Position numbers and translations under genes: made by a program. From Streptomyces sp. L-9-10 (GTDB taxonomy: Bacteria > Actinomycetota > Actinomycetes > Streptomycetales > Streptomycetaceae), in contig NZ_PHRF01000035.1 in assembly GCF_004151105.1 (NCBI RefSeq), positions 62,001 to 126,000 of the forward strand: a DNA stretch of 64,000 nt, read 5' to 3'. This document shows, one piece after another, positions 9,381 through 17,802 of the stretch (positions within the stretch are counted from its first letter, which is position 1; each line of letters opens with the position of its first letter). A model generated the notes under the pieces. The model worked only from the letters and a program-made list of their open reading frames with translations. It was not told where the DNA came from and made no database searches.

Positions 9381-10673
9381 TCAGCTCTTCTTGAGCAGGC
9401 TGTCGCAGGCCTCGACCGCGCGGTCGAGCGCCTCCTGGGGGCTCTGCTTGCCCTGGAGCGCCTTGGCGACCTGGTTGCGCAGCTCGGTCTTCATCTGCTC
9501 GCTGAACAGGACGGGCGTGTAATTGACGGCCGTCTTCAGGGACTTGGCGGCGGCGATGCGTACGCGCGTCTCGTCGGTGCCGTCCTCCTTGGTGAAGTAC
9601 GGGTCGTCCAGGGAGCCCTTGGTGCTCGGGAAGATGGCGACCTGCTTGGCGAACGACATCTGGCGGGTCGCGTCGGTCACGAAGTGGGCGAAGGCCACGG
9701 CGGCGGGCTTCTGCTTGGTCTGCGCGTTCACCATGACGCCCATGACGTACATGTTGACCTTGCCGGTGCTGGTGACCTGGTCGGTGATCCCGATGTTCTT
9801 GTAGAGGCTCGGGGCCTCCTTCTTGAACTTCTCCAGGTCCAGCGCGCTGCCCGGGTTCATCGCCACGGCCTCGGTGAGGAACTTGGTCCCCGAGGACTCG
9901 GGGGTGGCGGTGAGCGCCTGCGGGTCGAGCGCCTTCTTGTCGAACAACTCCTTGTAGCGGGTGAGCATTTCCACCCCCTTGGCGTCGTTGAACGCGAAGC
10001 CGGTGCCCTCCTTGTTCATCAGCTGGACGCCGTAGCGGCCGAAGTCCTCGATGGTGGGCACCTGCGCGAGCGTGGCGATCTCGCCGTCGCTCTGCTCGGC
10101 CAGCTTCAGTCCCTGGTCGAAGACCTCGTCGTAGGTCGTCGGCGGCTTCTCGGGGTCGAGTCCGGCGTCCTGGAAGAGCCGCTTGTTGTAGAACATCGGG
10201 CCGGTGTTGAGGTACCAGGGGAAGCCGTACGTCCCGTCCGTGCCCGGGATCTGATGGCTCTGCCACGCGCCCGGCAGGTACTCGTCGCGGAACGACGCCG
10301 CCGTCTCGTCCTTGTCGAGGTCGAGCGCGAGCCCGGCCTTCGCCAGCGGGGTCACCAGGTCGGGCGAGACATTGACGACGTCCGGCAGCGTGCCGCCGGC
10401 GGCGTCCGCGCTCAGCTTGTCGGCGTAGCCCTCGGCCGGCCGGTCGACCCACTTCACCTCGGTGTCGGGATACTTCTTCTCGAAGTCCTTGATGACTCCG
10501 TTGAAGTAGTCCTTGAAGTTGGCCTGGAGGTTCCAGGTCTGGAAGGTGATCTTGCCCTTGACCGGGCCCGAGGCGTCGGAGGAGCCGTCGCCGGAACCTC
10601 CACTACAGGCGCTGAGCGGCAGAACGGTGGCGAGAACAGCGGCGACAGCGACTGTTCTTCGGGAGATGCGCAC
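9381..10673 (-). CDS. Sugar ABC transporter substrate-binding lipoprotein
   Basis: The 430-residue protein begins with a lipoprotein signal: RISRR, a hydrophobic stretch, then LSAC with Cys23 as lipidation site, followed by a Gly/Ser linker. The rest is a type 1 extracellular solute-binding fold (ITFQTWNLQANFKDYFNGV, PDVVNVSPDLV). It should sit on the outer face of the membrane and deliver sugar to the two permeases downstream. I chose the GTG at 10673 because AAAGGAG lies 9 bp before it and the signal peptide then starts correctly; the longer frame from 10733 adds 20 unlikely residues. It is the first gene of the operon and faces the LacI operators. Confidence 0.92.
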   Translation of the reverse strand: MRISRRTVAVAAVLATVLPLSACSGGSGDGSSDASGPVKGKITFQTWNLQANFKDYFNGVIKDFEKKYPDTEVKWVDRPAEGYADKLSADAAGGTLPDVVNVSPDLVTPLAKAGLALDLDKDETAASFRDEYLPGAWQSHQIPGTDGTYGFPWYLNTGPMFYNKRLFQDAGLDPEKPPTTYDEVFDQGLKLAEQSDGEIATLAQVPTIEDFGRYGVQLMNKEGTGFAFNDAKGVEMLTRYKELFDKKALDPQALTATPESSGTKFLTEAVAMNPGSALDLEKFKKEAPSLYKNIGITDQVTSTGKVNMYVMGVMVNAQTKQKPAAVAFAHFVTDATRQMSFAKQVAIFPSTKGSLDDPYFTKEDGTDETRVRIAAAKSLKTAVNYTPVLFSEQMKTELRNQVAKALQGKQSPQEALDRAVEACDSLLKKS

Positions 10674-10860
10674 GGAGAACGGCTCCTTTGCTCGGACCAG
10701 GCGTGCGTACGGCCAGCCGGAGCTGCGGGCCACGGCTGCTTATGTCCAGCAGACCTTGCAATGCGTTCGGGTGAAAGTCAACACATTCGTGCGACAAAAG
10801 CCCATCATCCTGGTATCACGGCAGGTCAGAGCCGCCCTTTTGCTTTCCTTGCGGTATGAC

Positions 10861-10900
10861 ACTAATGCGCTTTAGGATGCTCGGACTCAAGCGCATTAGT
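10861..10900. promoter_or_regulatory. Paired LacI-family operators in the divergent promoter region
   Basis: ACTAATGCGCTT and its exact reverse complement AAGCGCATTAGT are separated by 16 bp. Each arm also extends into its own near-palindrome centred on CG: CTAATGCGCTTTAG at 10862-10875 and CTCAAGCGCATTAG at 10886-10899, with 24 bp between centres. This is the look of two LacI-family dimer sites. They sit between the binding-protein gene (start 10673) and the regulator gene (start 11062), so the regulator probably controls both. Confidence 0.75.
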
Positions 10901-11061
10901 ACGGGGTCCACATGGCTCGTCCGGTACGGCCGGAAGGCCCTGCGATGCCCCCGTTGCACACCCGGGTCCCGGAGCGCGGACGTACGCGGGAACGCGGACG
11001 CGACGGGGCGTGCCGGGAACGCAGGGACGGCAACGGGGACCGCGAGAAGAGAGGCACACGG

Positions 11062-12147
11062 GTGGCAGCGAACCCGCCGTCGGACAGGGACACGCCCACG
11101 GCCAGACGTACTCCCCCGCGCCGTCCGACCATGAAGGACATCGCGAAGCGCGCCGGGGTCTCGGAGAGCGCGGTCTCCTTCGCGCTCAACGACCGCCCCG
11201 GCGTCTCCGCGGTGACCCGCGACCGGGTGCGCCGGGTCGCGGAACAGCTGGGCTGGCGGCCCAGCACCGCCGCCCGCGCGCTGTCGGGCGAGGGCTCGGC
11301 GACGGTCGGCCTGGTGCTGGCCCGTCCGGCGGCGACCCTCGGCGTCGACTCGTTCTTCCTCCAGCTGATCTCCGGCATCCAGGAGATCCTGTCAGAACGT
11401 CAACTCGGCCTCCTTTTCCAGGTGGTGGAGGATGTGCCCGCCGAGTGCGCGGTCTACCGGCGCTGGTGGGCGGAGCACCGCGTCGACGGCGTGCTGGTCG
11501 TGGACCCCAGGACCGACGACCCCCGGCCCGATCTCCTGGCCGAGCTGGGACTCCCCGGCGTCGTCATCGGCGCGCTGCCCGCGGGCGACACGGGCCGCCA
11601 CCCCGGCCTGTCGCAGGTACGGGCCGACGACGCGGGCGCGATGGCCGCCATCGTGGGCCGGCTGCACGAGTTGGGGCACCGGCGCATCGTGCATATCGCG
11701 GGGCTGCCCTCGCTCGCCCACACCGAGCGGCGCATCCGGTCGCTGCGGATCGAGGCCGACCGGCGGGGGCTGCCCGAGGCGCGCTCGCTGACCACGGACT
11801 ACTCCGACACCCAGGGCGCGGCGGCCACCCGCCGGGTACTGGAGGAGGACCGCCCGCCGACCGCCCTGATCTACGACAACGATGTGATGGCCGCGGCCGG
11901 GGCGGCCGTGACGACGGGGCTCGGCCTCTCCGTACCCGGTGATGTCTCGGTCATCTCCTGGGAGGACTCGGCCCTGTGCCGGCTGGTGCGCCCCTGGCTC
12001 ACCGCCCTCTCCCGCGACTCGGTCGCCTTCGGCCGGATCGCCGCGACCGAGCTGGCCGCGCTGCTCGACGGCGGCGGGGCCCGCACCGTACAGGTGCCGC
12101 TCCCCCGGCTGATCGAGCGGGAGAGCCTGGACCGGGCACGGTCGTAA
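11062..12147 (+). CDS. LacI-family transcriptional repressor of the mannoside operon
   Basis: The 361-residue protein has the LacI helix-turn-helix and hinge (TMKDIAKRAGVSESAVSFAL, near residues 23-42) followed by a periplasmic-binding-protein-like sensor domain (GLVLARPAATLGVDSFF, GHRRIVHIAG, VISWEDSALC). It should release its operators when bound to a sugar from the transported glycan. The GTG at 11062 follows AGAGAGG; an ATG at 10912 would add 50 Arg-rich residues not usual in the family. It is divergent from the sugar operon, with paired operators between them. Confidence 0.88.
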   Translation: MAANPPSDRDTPTARRTPPRRPTMKDIAKRAGVSESAVSFALNDRPGVSAVTRDRVRRVAEQLGWRPSTAARALSGEGSATVGLVLARPAATLGVDSFFLQLISGIQEILSERQLGLLFQVVEDVPAECAVYRRWWAEHRVDGVLVVDPRTDDPRPDLLAELGLPGVVIGALPAGDTGRHPGLSQVRADDAGAMAAIVGRLHELGHRRIVHIAGLPSLAHTERRIRSLRIEADRRGLPEARSLTTDYSDTQGAAATRRVLEEDRPPTALIYDNDVMAAAGAAVTTGLGLSVPGDVSVISWEDSALCRLVRPWLTALSRDSVAFGRIAATELAALLDGGGARTVQVPLPRLIERESLDRARS

Positions 12148-12176
12148 CGCGCCGGAAATACATCCGCGCACGACCA

Positions 12177-12211
12177 TTGACACCCCAAGAGATCAAGTGA
12201 TCTATTCACTT
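12177..12211 (+). promoter_or_regulatory. Leaderless promoter with overlapping operators for the GntR gene
   Basis: TTGACA (12177-12182) is followed after 18 bp by TCTATT (12201-12206). Transcription would start about 7 bp later, at the ATG at 12213, with no room for a ribosome site. Two overlapping inverted repeats cover the -10: AGATCA-AG-TGATCT (12190-12203) and AAGTGA-TCTAT-TCACTT (12195-12211). They are good candidate sites for autoregulation by the GntR protein. Confidence 0.6.
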
Positions 12212-12212
12212 C

Positions 12213-13025
12213 ATGAGTCGCAGTGAACTGTCACTGTCCGAGCATCTGGCGGACAGCATCGTCGAGATCATCCGTACCGAACGGCTGGTCCCCGGGGACG
12301 CCCTGGCGTCCTCGCGTGACCTCGCCCGCCGGTTCGACGTCACCACACCCACGGTCCGCGAGGCCCTGCGCAGGCTCGAGGCCACCAACGTGGTGGAGTT
12401 CCGGCACGGCTCGGGGACGTATGTGGGACCGGGCAGCGAACGGCGGCTGCTCGCCAATCCGCATCTTCCGCGTGGCAGCAGGGAATCGGTGCTCGAACTC
12501 GTCGAGGCGCGGCTGGTCCTGGAACCCGCCGTGGCCGCCGCCGCGGCGCGTGCCCGCGTACCGGAGGCCGTGGAGCAGTTGCGCACCGCGGCGGCCAACG
12601 CGCTGCATCCGCCGCGCGAGTCGCTGCTCGCCTCGATGCACTTCCACGTGGTGCTGGCGACCGCGAGCGGCAACGCGCTGCTGCGCGAGGCCGTCGAGGC
12701 ATTGCTCCAGGTCAGAGCGCGGGAGCAGGTCGAGATCCGGCATCGCTATAACGACCGCGCACGGGACCACGCGGAGCATGTGGAGATCTTCGAGGCGGTA
12801 CGGGACGGGGACGCGGAAGCGGCCGAGCGGCTGACCCGGGAGCATCTGGGCTGCATCCGCGAGGCGGTCCTCGCCGCCGATTTCCCGGACACCGGGACAG
12901 CCGGCACCGGGACGGCCGGCACCGGGACGGCGGACCCCGGCACGACGGCGACCACGCACGGCGCGAACGGCGCGGGAGACAGCGCGAAGGACAGCGCGGA
13001 AACAGATCTGGAGGCCCGCCGATGA
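12213..13025 (+). CDS. GntR/FadR-family transcriptional regulator
   Basis: The 270-residue protein has an N-terminal winged helix of the GntR family (SRDLARRFDVTTPTVREAL near residues 34-52, then FRHGSGTYV) and an all-helical FCD ligand-binding domain (LVEARLVLEPAVAAAAA, MHFHVVLATASGN, DHAEHVEIFEAV) with histidines that often bind metal in this family. The C-terminus carries a Thr/Gly repeat from three roughly 18-bp DNA repeats near 12890-12940. The gene overlaps the creatininase-family gene by 4 bp and probably controls that pair in response to its substrate or product. Confidence 0.9.
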   Translation: MSRSELSLSEHLADSIVEIIRTERLVPGDALASSRDLARRFDVTTPTVREALRRLEATNVVEFRHGSGTYVGPGSERRLLANPHLPRGSRESVLELVEARLVLEPAVAAAAARARVPEAVEQLRTAAANALHPPRESLLASMHFHVVLATASGNALLREAVEALLQVRAREQVEIRHRYNDRARDHAEHVEIFEAVRDGDAEAAERLTREHLGCIREAVLAADFPDTGTAGTGTAGTGTADPGTTATTHGANGAGDSAKDSAETDLEARR

Positions 13026-13795
13026 ACGCCGCACAGCCGCTGCGACTCGCCGAGATGACCACCGAAGAGGCGGCCACCGCCGTCACGGCGAGCCCCGTGG
13101 TGATCATCCCGGCCGGCGCGTTCGAGCAGCACGGTCCCGCGATGCCCCTGGCCACGGACACGATCCGGGCCGAGGGCGTGGCCGAACGCGTGGCCGCCGC
13201 ACTGGCCGGCCGCGCGGTGATCGGCCCCCCGCTGCCGGTCGGGGTCTCCCCGCACCATCTCGCCTTCGCCGGTACGGTCACGCTCACCACCACGACCCTG
13301 GCCGCGGTGGTCCGTGAGTACGTGGAGAGCCTGTACCGGCACGGCTGGCGGAAGGTGCTCGTCATCACCGGCCACGGCGGCAACAACGCCACGCTGTCCA
13401 CGGTGGCGCAGGATCTGCTCACCACCCACCCCGATCTCCAGTTCGCCTGGACCCCCGTCACCCCGCTCGCGGCCGATGTCGTGTCCGGGATGGGGGTCAG
13501 TGAGGTGCACGGTCACAGCGGCGAGGCCGAGACCGCGCAGATGCTCCATCTCGCGCCCGGACTGGTGCACACCGACCGGCTCACCGCCGGTACGACCTCC
13601 ACCGCCCAACTCGACCCGCTCTCCCGGCTCTCGCGCCACGGCGCCCACCCCGCGCTCGCCGTGCGCTACGACCGGCTCAGCCCCAATGGCATCCTCGGTG
13701 ACCCGCGCCGGGCGACCACCGAGGACGGACACGCGGTCGTCGACGCCGTCGTGGTCCGTGTGGTCGCCTTCGTCAAGGAGTGGCTGGACGCCTGA
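13022..13795 (+). CDS. Creatininase-family amidohydrolase
   Basis: The 257-residue protein shows the creatininase fold motifs: IIPAGAFEQHGPAMPLATDT near residues 28-47 (metal ligands Glu, His, Asp), VITGHGGNNATL near 120 and HSGEAETAQML near 162 (Glu ligand). Members hydrolyse cyclic amides or formamides, including creatinine and formamidopyrimidines from riboflavin-related pathways, so the substrate cannot be named here. It starts within the GntR stop (ATGA), indicating a two-gene operon in which the regulator senses the pathway. Confidence 0.85.
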   Translation: MNAAQPLRLAEMTTEEAATAVTASPVVIIPAGAFEQHGPAMPLATDTIRAEGVAERVAAALAGRAVIGPPLPVGVSPHHLAFAGTVTLTTTTLAAVVREYVESLYRHGWRKVLVITGHGGNNATLSTVAQDLLTTHPDLQFAWTPVTPLAADVVSGMGVSEVHGHSGEAETAQMLHLAPGLVHTDRLTAGTTSTAQLDPLSRLSRHGAHPALAVRYDRLSPNGILGDPRRATTEDGHAVVDAVVVRVVAFVKEWLDA

Positions 13796-14135
13796 ACCGG
13801 GCGCCCGCACCCGCCACTTCCCCGCAGACGGCACCGCGCCGCCACGCCGCCGCGACGGCGTGCGTGGTGCCGTAGGCAGCACACGGTACGCATCGCACAG
13901 CACGCACAACACAGCACCGCACCGCACCGCACCGCACCGCCCAACGCAGCACCGCACAACACAACACCGCGCGCACCACCACACACGCGCGCGGCACCAG
14001 CACAGCACTCGCACCACACATCGCATGTGTCACGCATCGCGCGTCCGAGCCGCGATCCCCGCCCCGAACGACGGGGCACCCCTGCCGAAATCCAGTGAGC
14101 CGTCCGCCCCAGGCGTCCGGCAGAAGGAGCTTGCC
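13796..14135. other. Intergenic region with C-rich low-complexity DNA
   Basis: The 340 bp between the creatininase and esterase genes contain no supported gene. From about 13870 to 14030 the plus strand is built from C, A and G with almost no T, including five ACCGC units at 13916-13940 and many CAC/GCAC words. No clear promoter or terminator hairpin is seen. The last 20 bases hold the esterase ribosome site (AAGGAG). Confidence 0.5.
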
Positions 14136-15107
14136 ATGAACTCCCTCCAGCGGATGGCGACAGCCGCCGTGGGCCTCGCCCTGTGTCTCGCCGCGACCGG
14201 AGCGACGACCGCGACAGCGACCGCCGCCCCCGCGGCGCGGGGCACCTCGAAGACCGCCTGCCGGCCGCCCGCGCCGCAGCAGCCCGGCACCAGCGCGTCG
14301 CACACCATCAGCAGCGGCGGCCGGGAGCGCGCGTACCGGCTCCATCTCCCGGCCGACTACGCGAAGAAGCGTGACTGGCCGGTCGTCCTCGCCTACCACG
14401 GCCGGGGCAACACCGGCGCCGGGACGGAGGAGTTCTCCAAGCTCTCCACCCTGCCGGCCGTCGTGGTCTACCCCGAGGGGGTCATCGGCACCGGCGACGG
14501 GGACCGCCAGGCGTGGCAGGGCGCTCCGTACGCGGCGGCCGGGGTGGACGACGTCCGGTTCACCGAGGACCTGCTCGACCGGCTGGAGTCCACCCTCTGC
14601 GTGGACGAGCGGCGGGTGTACGCCACCGGGAAGTCCAACGGGGCGGGGTTCATATCCACCCTGCTCGCGTGCCGCCTGGCGGACCGGATCGCCGCCATCG
14701 CGCCGGTGGCCGCCGCCCTCTATCCCACCGGCGAGCCGTGCGAGCCATCCCGTCCGGTGCCCGTCATCGAGTTCCACGGCACCGGCGACGTCACCATCCC
14801 GTACGCCGGGGACGCCGACCGCGGACTCCCCGCCATCCAGGACTGGGTGGCGGAGTGGGCCGCCAGGAACGGCTGCGCCTCGCGCGCCCGTGACCGGGTG
14901 ACCGAGCCCGACATCACCGTCTCGCACTGGCGCGGCTGCGACCGGGGGGCCGAGGTGCGCCATGTCGCGGTCACCGACGGCGGACACACGTGGCCCGGCG
15001 CCGACAGCTACAGCGGCGGCGGCTACACCACGCAGACCATCGAGGCCCACGAGGTCCTGTGGCGGTTCCTGCGTCCGTTCCGTACCCCCGCGTCCTCCCA
15101 CCACTGA
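14136..15107 (+). CDS. Secreted esterase of the PHB depolymerase / feruloyl esterase (CE1) type
   Basis: The 323-residue protein starts with an export signal cleaved near ATAAPAARG (residues 30-36). The alpha/beta-hydrolase part has the nucleophile Ser in GKSNGAG (near 167), Asp in HGTGDVTIPY (near 218) and His in GGHTWPG (near 284), a complete triad. Similar proteins hydrolyse polyhydroxybutyrate oligomers or acyl groups on plant polysaccharides; the substrate is not settled. The ATG at 14136 follows AAGGAG. It is 53 bp before the AbgT transporter gene, so the two may be co-transcribed. Confidence 0.85.
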   Translation: MNSLQRMATAAVGLALCLAATGATTATATAAPAARGTSKTACRPPAPQQPGTSASHTISSGGRERAYRLHLPADYAKKRDWPVVLAYHGRGNTGAGTEEFSKLSTLPAVVVYPEGVIGTGDGDRQAWQGAPYAAAGVDDVRFTEDLLDRLESTLCVDERRVYATGKSNGAGFISTLLACRLADRIAAIAPVAAALYPTGEPCEPSRPVPVIEFHGTGDVTIPYAGDADRGLPAIQDWVAEWAARNGCASRARDRVTEPDITVSHWRGCDRGAEVRHVAVTDGGHTWPGADSYSGGGYTTQTIEAHEVLWRFLRPFRTPASSHH

Positions 15108-15160
15108 GACCCGCCCCCCGTCCCCGCCGATCACAGGAACCGAGCAAGGAGCCCGCTCCC

Positions 15161-16786
15161 ATGTCCACCCCGCCACCCGCACCACCCGGCAGACCCTCCC
15201 CACCGCCCGACGGACCATCCGAGGGAGCCGACGGACCCGGGTCCGCACCTCCCGCCGTGACCGACGACGGGACCCGGCTCCCGCGCATCGTCCGCGCGAT
15301 GGCCGTCATCGAGCGGGCGGGCAACGCGCTGCCGCACCCGTTCTGGCTGTTCTGGATCCTCTCCGCACTGCTCGCGGTGATCAGCGCGATACTGGCCGCC
15401 GCCGACGTCTCCGTCGTCTCCCCGAGCGACCACAAGACCGTCACGGTGCAGAACCTGCTCAGCGGTGACGGGCTGGCCATGGCCGTCTCGACGATGATCG
15501 AGAACTTCGCCACCTTCCCGCCGATGGCCACCATCGTGGTGGTGATCATGGGCGTCGCCGTGGCCGAGCGCACCGGCTTCCTCGCGGCGCTGATGCGGGT
15601 CGGTGTCTCGCGGGTACCGGCCTCGTGGGTGGTGTTCGCCGTCGCCTTCGCCGGCACCGTCTCCCATGTCGCCTCTGCCGCCGCGTACATCATTCTCGTA
15701 CCGCTGGGCGGGCTGGCCTTCCGGGCCGTGGGGCGCTCCCCCATCCTCGGCATCGTCGTCGCGTACACCTCCATCGCCTCGGGGTACGACGCGAGCCCGA
15801 TCCCCACGCCCAACGACGCCATCTTCGCGGGGATCACCACCGCCGCGGCGCGGATCGTGGGCGGCGACGACGCGTATGTGTCGCCGCTGAGCAACTGGTT
15901 CTTCAATATCGCCTCGTCGCTGCTGCTGGCTCTCGTCATCACGCTGGTGACGAAGTTCGTCCTGAGCAAGCGGCCCGATCTCGACGCGGACCCGGACGCC
16001 GATCTGGAGGACCTCGGCACACTCACCCTCAGCGCCCGGGAACGCTCGGCGCTGCGCGCGGCCGTACTCGCCCTGCTGGCGGCGCTCGTGGTGCTCGTCG
16101 TGGTCATGGTGCCCGAGTCGTCACCGCTGCGCGGTGAGGGCGGCAGCATCGTGGAGTCGCCGTTCCTGGACGGCATCGCGGCGGTCGTCGCGCTGGTCTT
16201 CGGGCTGGTGGGCATCGTCTACGGGTACCGCTCGGGCTCGGTGACCTCGGCCGGTGACATACCGAAGCTGATGGGCCGCGGCATCATGCAGATGGCGCCG
16301 GTGCTGGTGCTGTTCTTCGCGATCGCCCAGTTCCTGGCGTACTTCGACTGGACCCATATCGGTGATGTGCTCGCGGTCAGGGCGGCTGAGGCGCTTGAAC
16401 AGAGCGGGATGCCGATCGTCCTGGTGTTCCTGCTGATCCTCCTCCTGCTGACGCTGGTCAATGTCATGGTCACCAGCGGTTCGGCGATGTGGGCGATGTG
16501 CGCGCCCGTTCTGGTGCCGATGCTGATGCTGGTGAGCGTGCCCGCCGAGACGACCCAGGCGCTTTTCCGCATCGCCGACTCGGGATCGACGGCGATCACG
16601 CCGATGAGCCCGTACTTCGTGATGGCGCTGGGCTTCCTCCAGCGCTACCGCAAGAGTGCGGGGATCGGCACGCTGGCCTCGTACACGCTGCCGCTGGCCC
16701 TGGCCATGACGGTCGCGTGGACCGCGCTGTTCCTCGTGTGGTGGGCGGTGGGCATTCCGCTCGGCCCGGGGGCTCCGGTGCGCTGA
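15161..16786 (+). CDS. AbgT-family transporter
   Basis: The 541-residue protein has a Pro-rich cytoplasmic start, then about a dozen helices. Family features include NALPHPFWLFW at the first helix, YTSIASGYDASPIPTPND in the middle and DSGSTAITPMSPYF near the end. The family holds p-aminobenzoyl-glutamate importers and antimetabolite exporters such as MtrF, so it may move an aromatic amide or export sulfonamide-like drugs. The ATG at 15161 has an AAGGAG ribosome site. A strong terminator follows. Confidence 0.9.
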   Translation: MSTPPPAPPGRPSPPPDGPSEGADGPGSAPPAVTDDGTRLPRIVRAMAVIERAGNALPHPFWLFWILSALLAVISAILAAADVSVVSPSDHKTVTVQNLLSGDGLAMAVSTMIENFATFPPMATIVVVIMGVAVAERTGFLAALMRVGVSRVPASWVVFAVAFAGTVSHVASAAAYIILVPLGGLAFRAVGRSPILGIVVAYTSIASGYDASPIPTPNDAIFAGITTAAARIVGGDDAYVSPLSNWFFNIASSLLLALVITLVTKFVLSKRPDLDADPDADLEDLGTLTLSARERSALRAAVLALLAALVVLVVVMVPESSPLRGEGGSIVESPFLDGIAAVVALVFGLVGIVYGYRSGSVTSAGDIPKLMGRGIMQMAPVLVLFFAIAQFLAYFDWTHIGDVLAVRAAEALEQSGMPIVLVFLLILLLLTLVNVMVTSGSAMWAMCAPVLVPMLMLVSVPAETTQALFRIADSGSTAITPMSPYFVMALGFLQRYRKSAGIGTLASYTLPLALAMTVAWTALFLVWWAVGIPLGPGAPVR

Positions 16787-16801
16787 GCCGGCGTGTGACG
16801 G

Positions 16802-16832
16802 GAGGGGAGGGCCCCGGGGCGGCCCTCCCCTC
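16802..16832. terminator. Strong hairpin after the AbgT gene
   Basis: GAGGGGAGGGCC and GGCCCTCCCCTC form a perfect 12-bp stem with a 7-base loop. It lies 16 bp after the AbgT stop and also serves the convergent small gene ending at 16895. Confidence 0.85.
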
Positions 16833-16894
16833 TCGATGTCCCAACGCTCTTGCCGTGGTGCGTGGTTGTGCGGTGGCCGACGGTTGCGCCGGGG

Positions 16895-17116
16895 TCAGTT
16901 CCAGGCGTGGCCGTCACCGAACAGAAGCGTGTGCTCCAGCACATCCTCCATCGGGTCGTCGATCTGGCCGGTGTGGATCAGCGCGAACGTCGACCCGTTG
17001 TGGGAGTCGCGGTGCGTCTCGTCCGCGCTCGCCGCGCCGGCCGGCAGCCCCGTCACCGCCGCCGTCGCCGCGATGCCGACCGCCCACCGGGAAATGGTCC
17101 TTGTCGTGCCGTTCAC
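16895..17116 (-). CDS. Small secreted protein, 73 residues
   Basis: A GTG at 17116 follows AGGAG. The product has a signal peptide (WAVGIAATAAVTGLPAGAASA, likely cut after ASA near residue 31) and a mature peptide of about 42 residues, DETHRDSHNGSTFALIHTG through MEDVLEHTLLFGDG. It has no cysteine and lacks chaplin or rodlin features. The function is unknown; the mature part is acidic and probably soluble outside the cell. Confidence 0.65.
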   Translation of the reverse strand: MNGTTRTISRWAVGIAATAAVTGLPAGAASADETHRDSHNGSTFALIHTGQIDDPMEDVLEHTLLFGDGHAWN

Positions 17117-17211
17117 CGTTGGCTCCTGACTCTCGTGTCCCTCGGACAGCGGTACTTTCCATCCGGTTCATCTGTTTGACGGACCAAAAGGTCACGCGGA
17201 TCATCGGAGAA

Positions 17212-17345
17212 TTTCCCGCCCGCTCGCCCAGGACATCGCGGCCGAGGCGGACCCCGGCATCGTGAAGCCGCTGCCGTCCGAGGTGTTCACCCTCCGGGGC
17301 GCCAACGCCGAGACCGACTGCGCGGCGGCGCCGTGGACTTCGGCC
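17212..17345 (+). pseudogene. Possible remnant of a sulfite-oxidase-like molybdoenzyme N-terminus
   Basis: One plus-strand frame reads LAQDIAAEADPGIVKPLPSE, then VFTLRGANAETD, which resembles the start of sulfite-oxidase-type molybdopterin oxidoreductases (GIVKPLPPE, NAE motif). After that the similarity is lost, and no Mo-cofactor domain or start codon with a ribosome site is present. I read it as a decayed gene fragment of about 45 codons. It lies in the 347-bp space between two minus-strand small genes. Confidence 0.4.
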
Positions 17346-17401
17346 ACTCTGTTCGACGCCGTGGTACGTCACCGGGTGACCGTGGTCCGACCCGGAGCGC
17401 C

Positions 17402-17435
17402 GGACGGCCGGCCGCGCGCACGCGGCCGGCCGTCC
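17402..17435. terminator. Perfect 15-bp stem hairpin
   Basis: GGACGGCCGGCCGCG pairs fully with CGCGGCCGGCCGTCC across the 4-base loop CGCA. It is 29 bp beyond the stop of the minus-strand small gene at 17464 and just after the remnant reading on the plus strand, so it can stop transcription from either side. Confidence 0.85.
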
Positions 17436-17463
17436 TCAACAGCGCCCGCGGGCGCGGGGGATG

Positions 17464-17706
17464 TTACTTGACGGTACCGCGCTCACCTCGTTCCTGGCCC
17501 TTCGCGTGGCGGTCGACGGAGCGTCGGTCCAGGGAACGCCGCTCGGCGAGGCGCCGGTCGGCTGCGGCGATGGGTTCGGAGTCCCACCCGGGGTCGTCCG
17601 AGCCACCGCCCGGACTCGGGGCCCGGCGACGGAGGTTCGACGCGTCGGAGCGTGCGGCCTCGGCGCGGATCATGGCGTTGAGCGCGGCGAAGGGGTCAAT
17701 GGGCAT
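17464..17706 (-). CDS. Small charged hypothetical protein, 80 residues
   Basis: The ATG at 17706 follows GTGAGGA. The protein begins MPIDPFAALNAMIRAEAAR and continues with an Arg/Asp/Glu-rich, probably disordered tail (RRLAERRSLDRRSVDRH). It has no signal or membrane segment. I do not know the family. It is flanked by hairpins on both sides, so it is probably a single-gene transcript. Confidence 0.6.
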   Translation of the reverse strand: MPIDPFAALNAMIRAEAARSDASNLRRRAPSPGGGSDDPGWDSEPIAAADRRLAERRSLDRRSVDRHAKGQERGERGTVK

Positions 17707-17765
17707 GGCTGTGTCCTCACGGTGAGAAGGTGCTGGAACAAGCGACTGCTGTGGCCCGAAAGGCA

Positions 17766-17791
17766 CTTCAGTGCCGGGCGAGGCACTGAAG
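17766..17791. terminator. Hairpin after the small membrane protein gene
   Basis: CTTCAGTGCC and GGCACTGAAG form a perfect 10-bp stem with loop GGGCGA, 12 bp past the stop at 17803 of the minus-strand gene and before the next small gene. Confidence 0.75.
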
Positions 17792-17802
17792 GGCGGGGCC
17801 TG

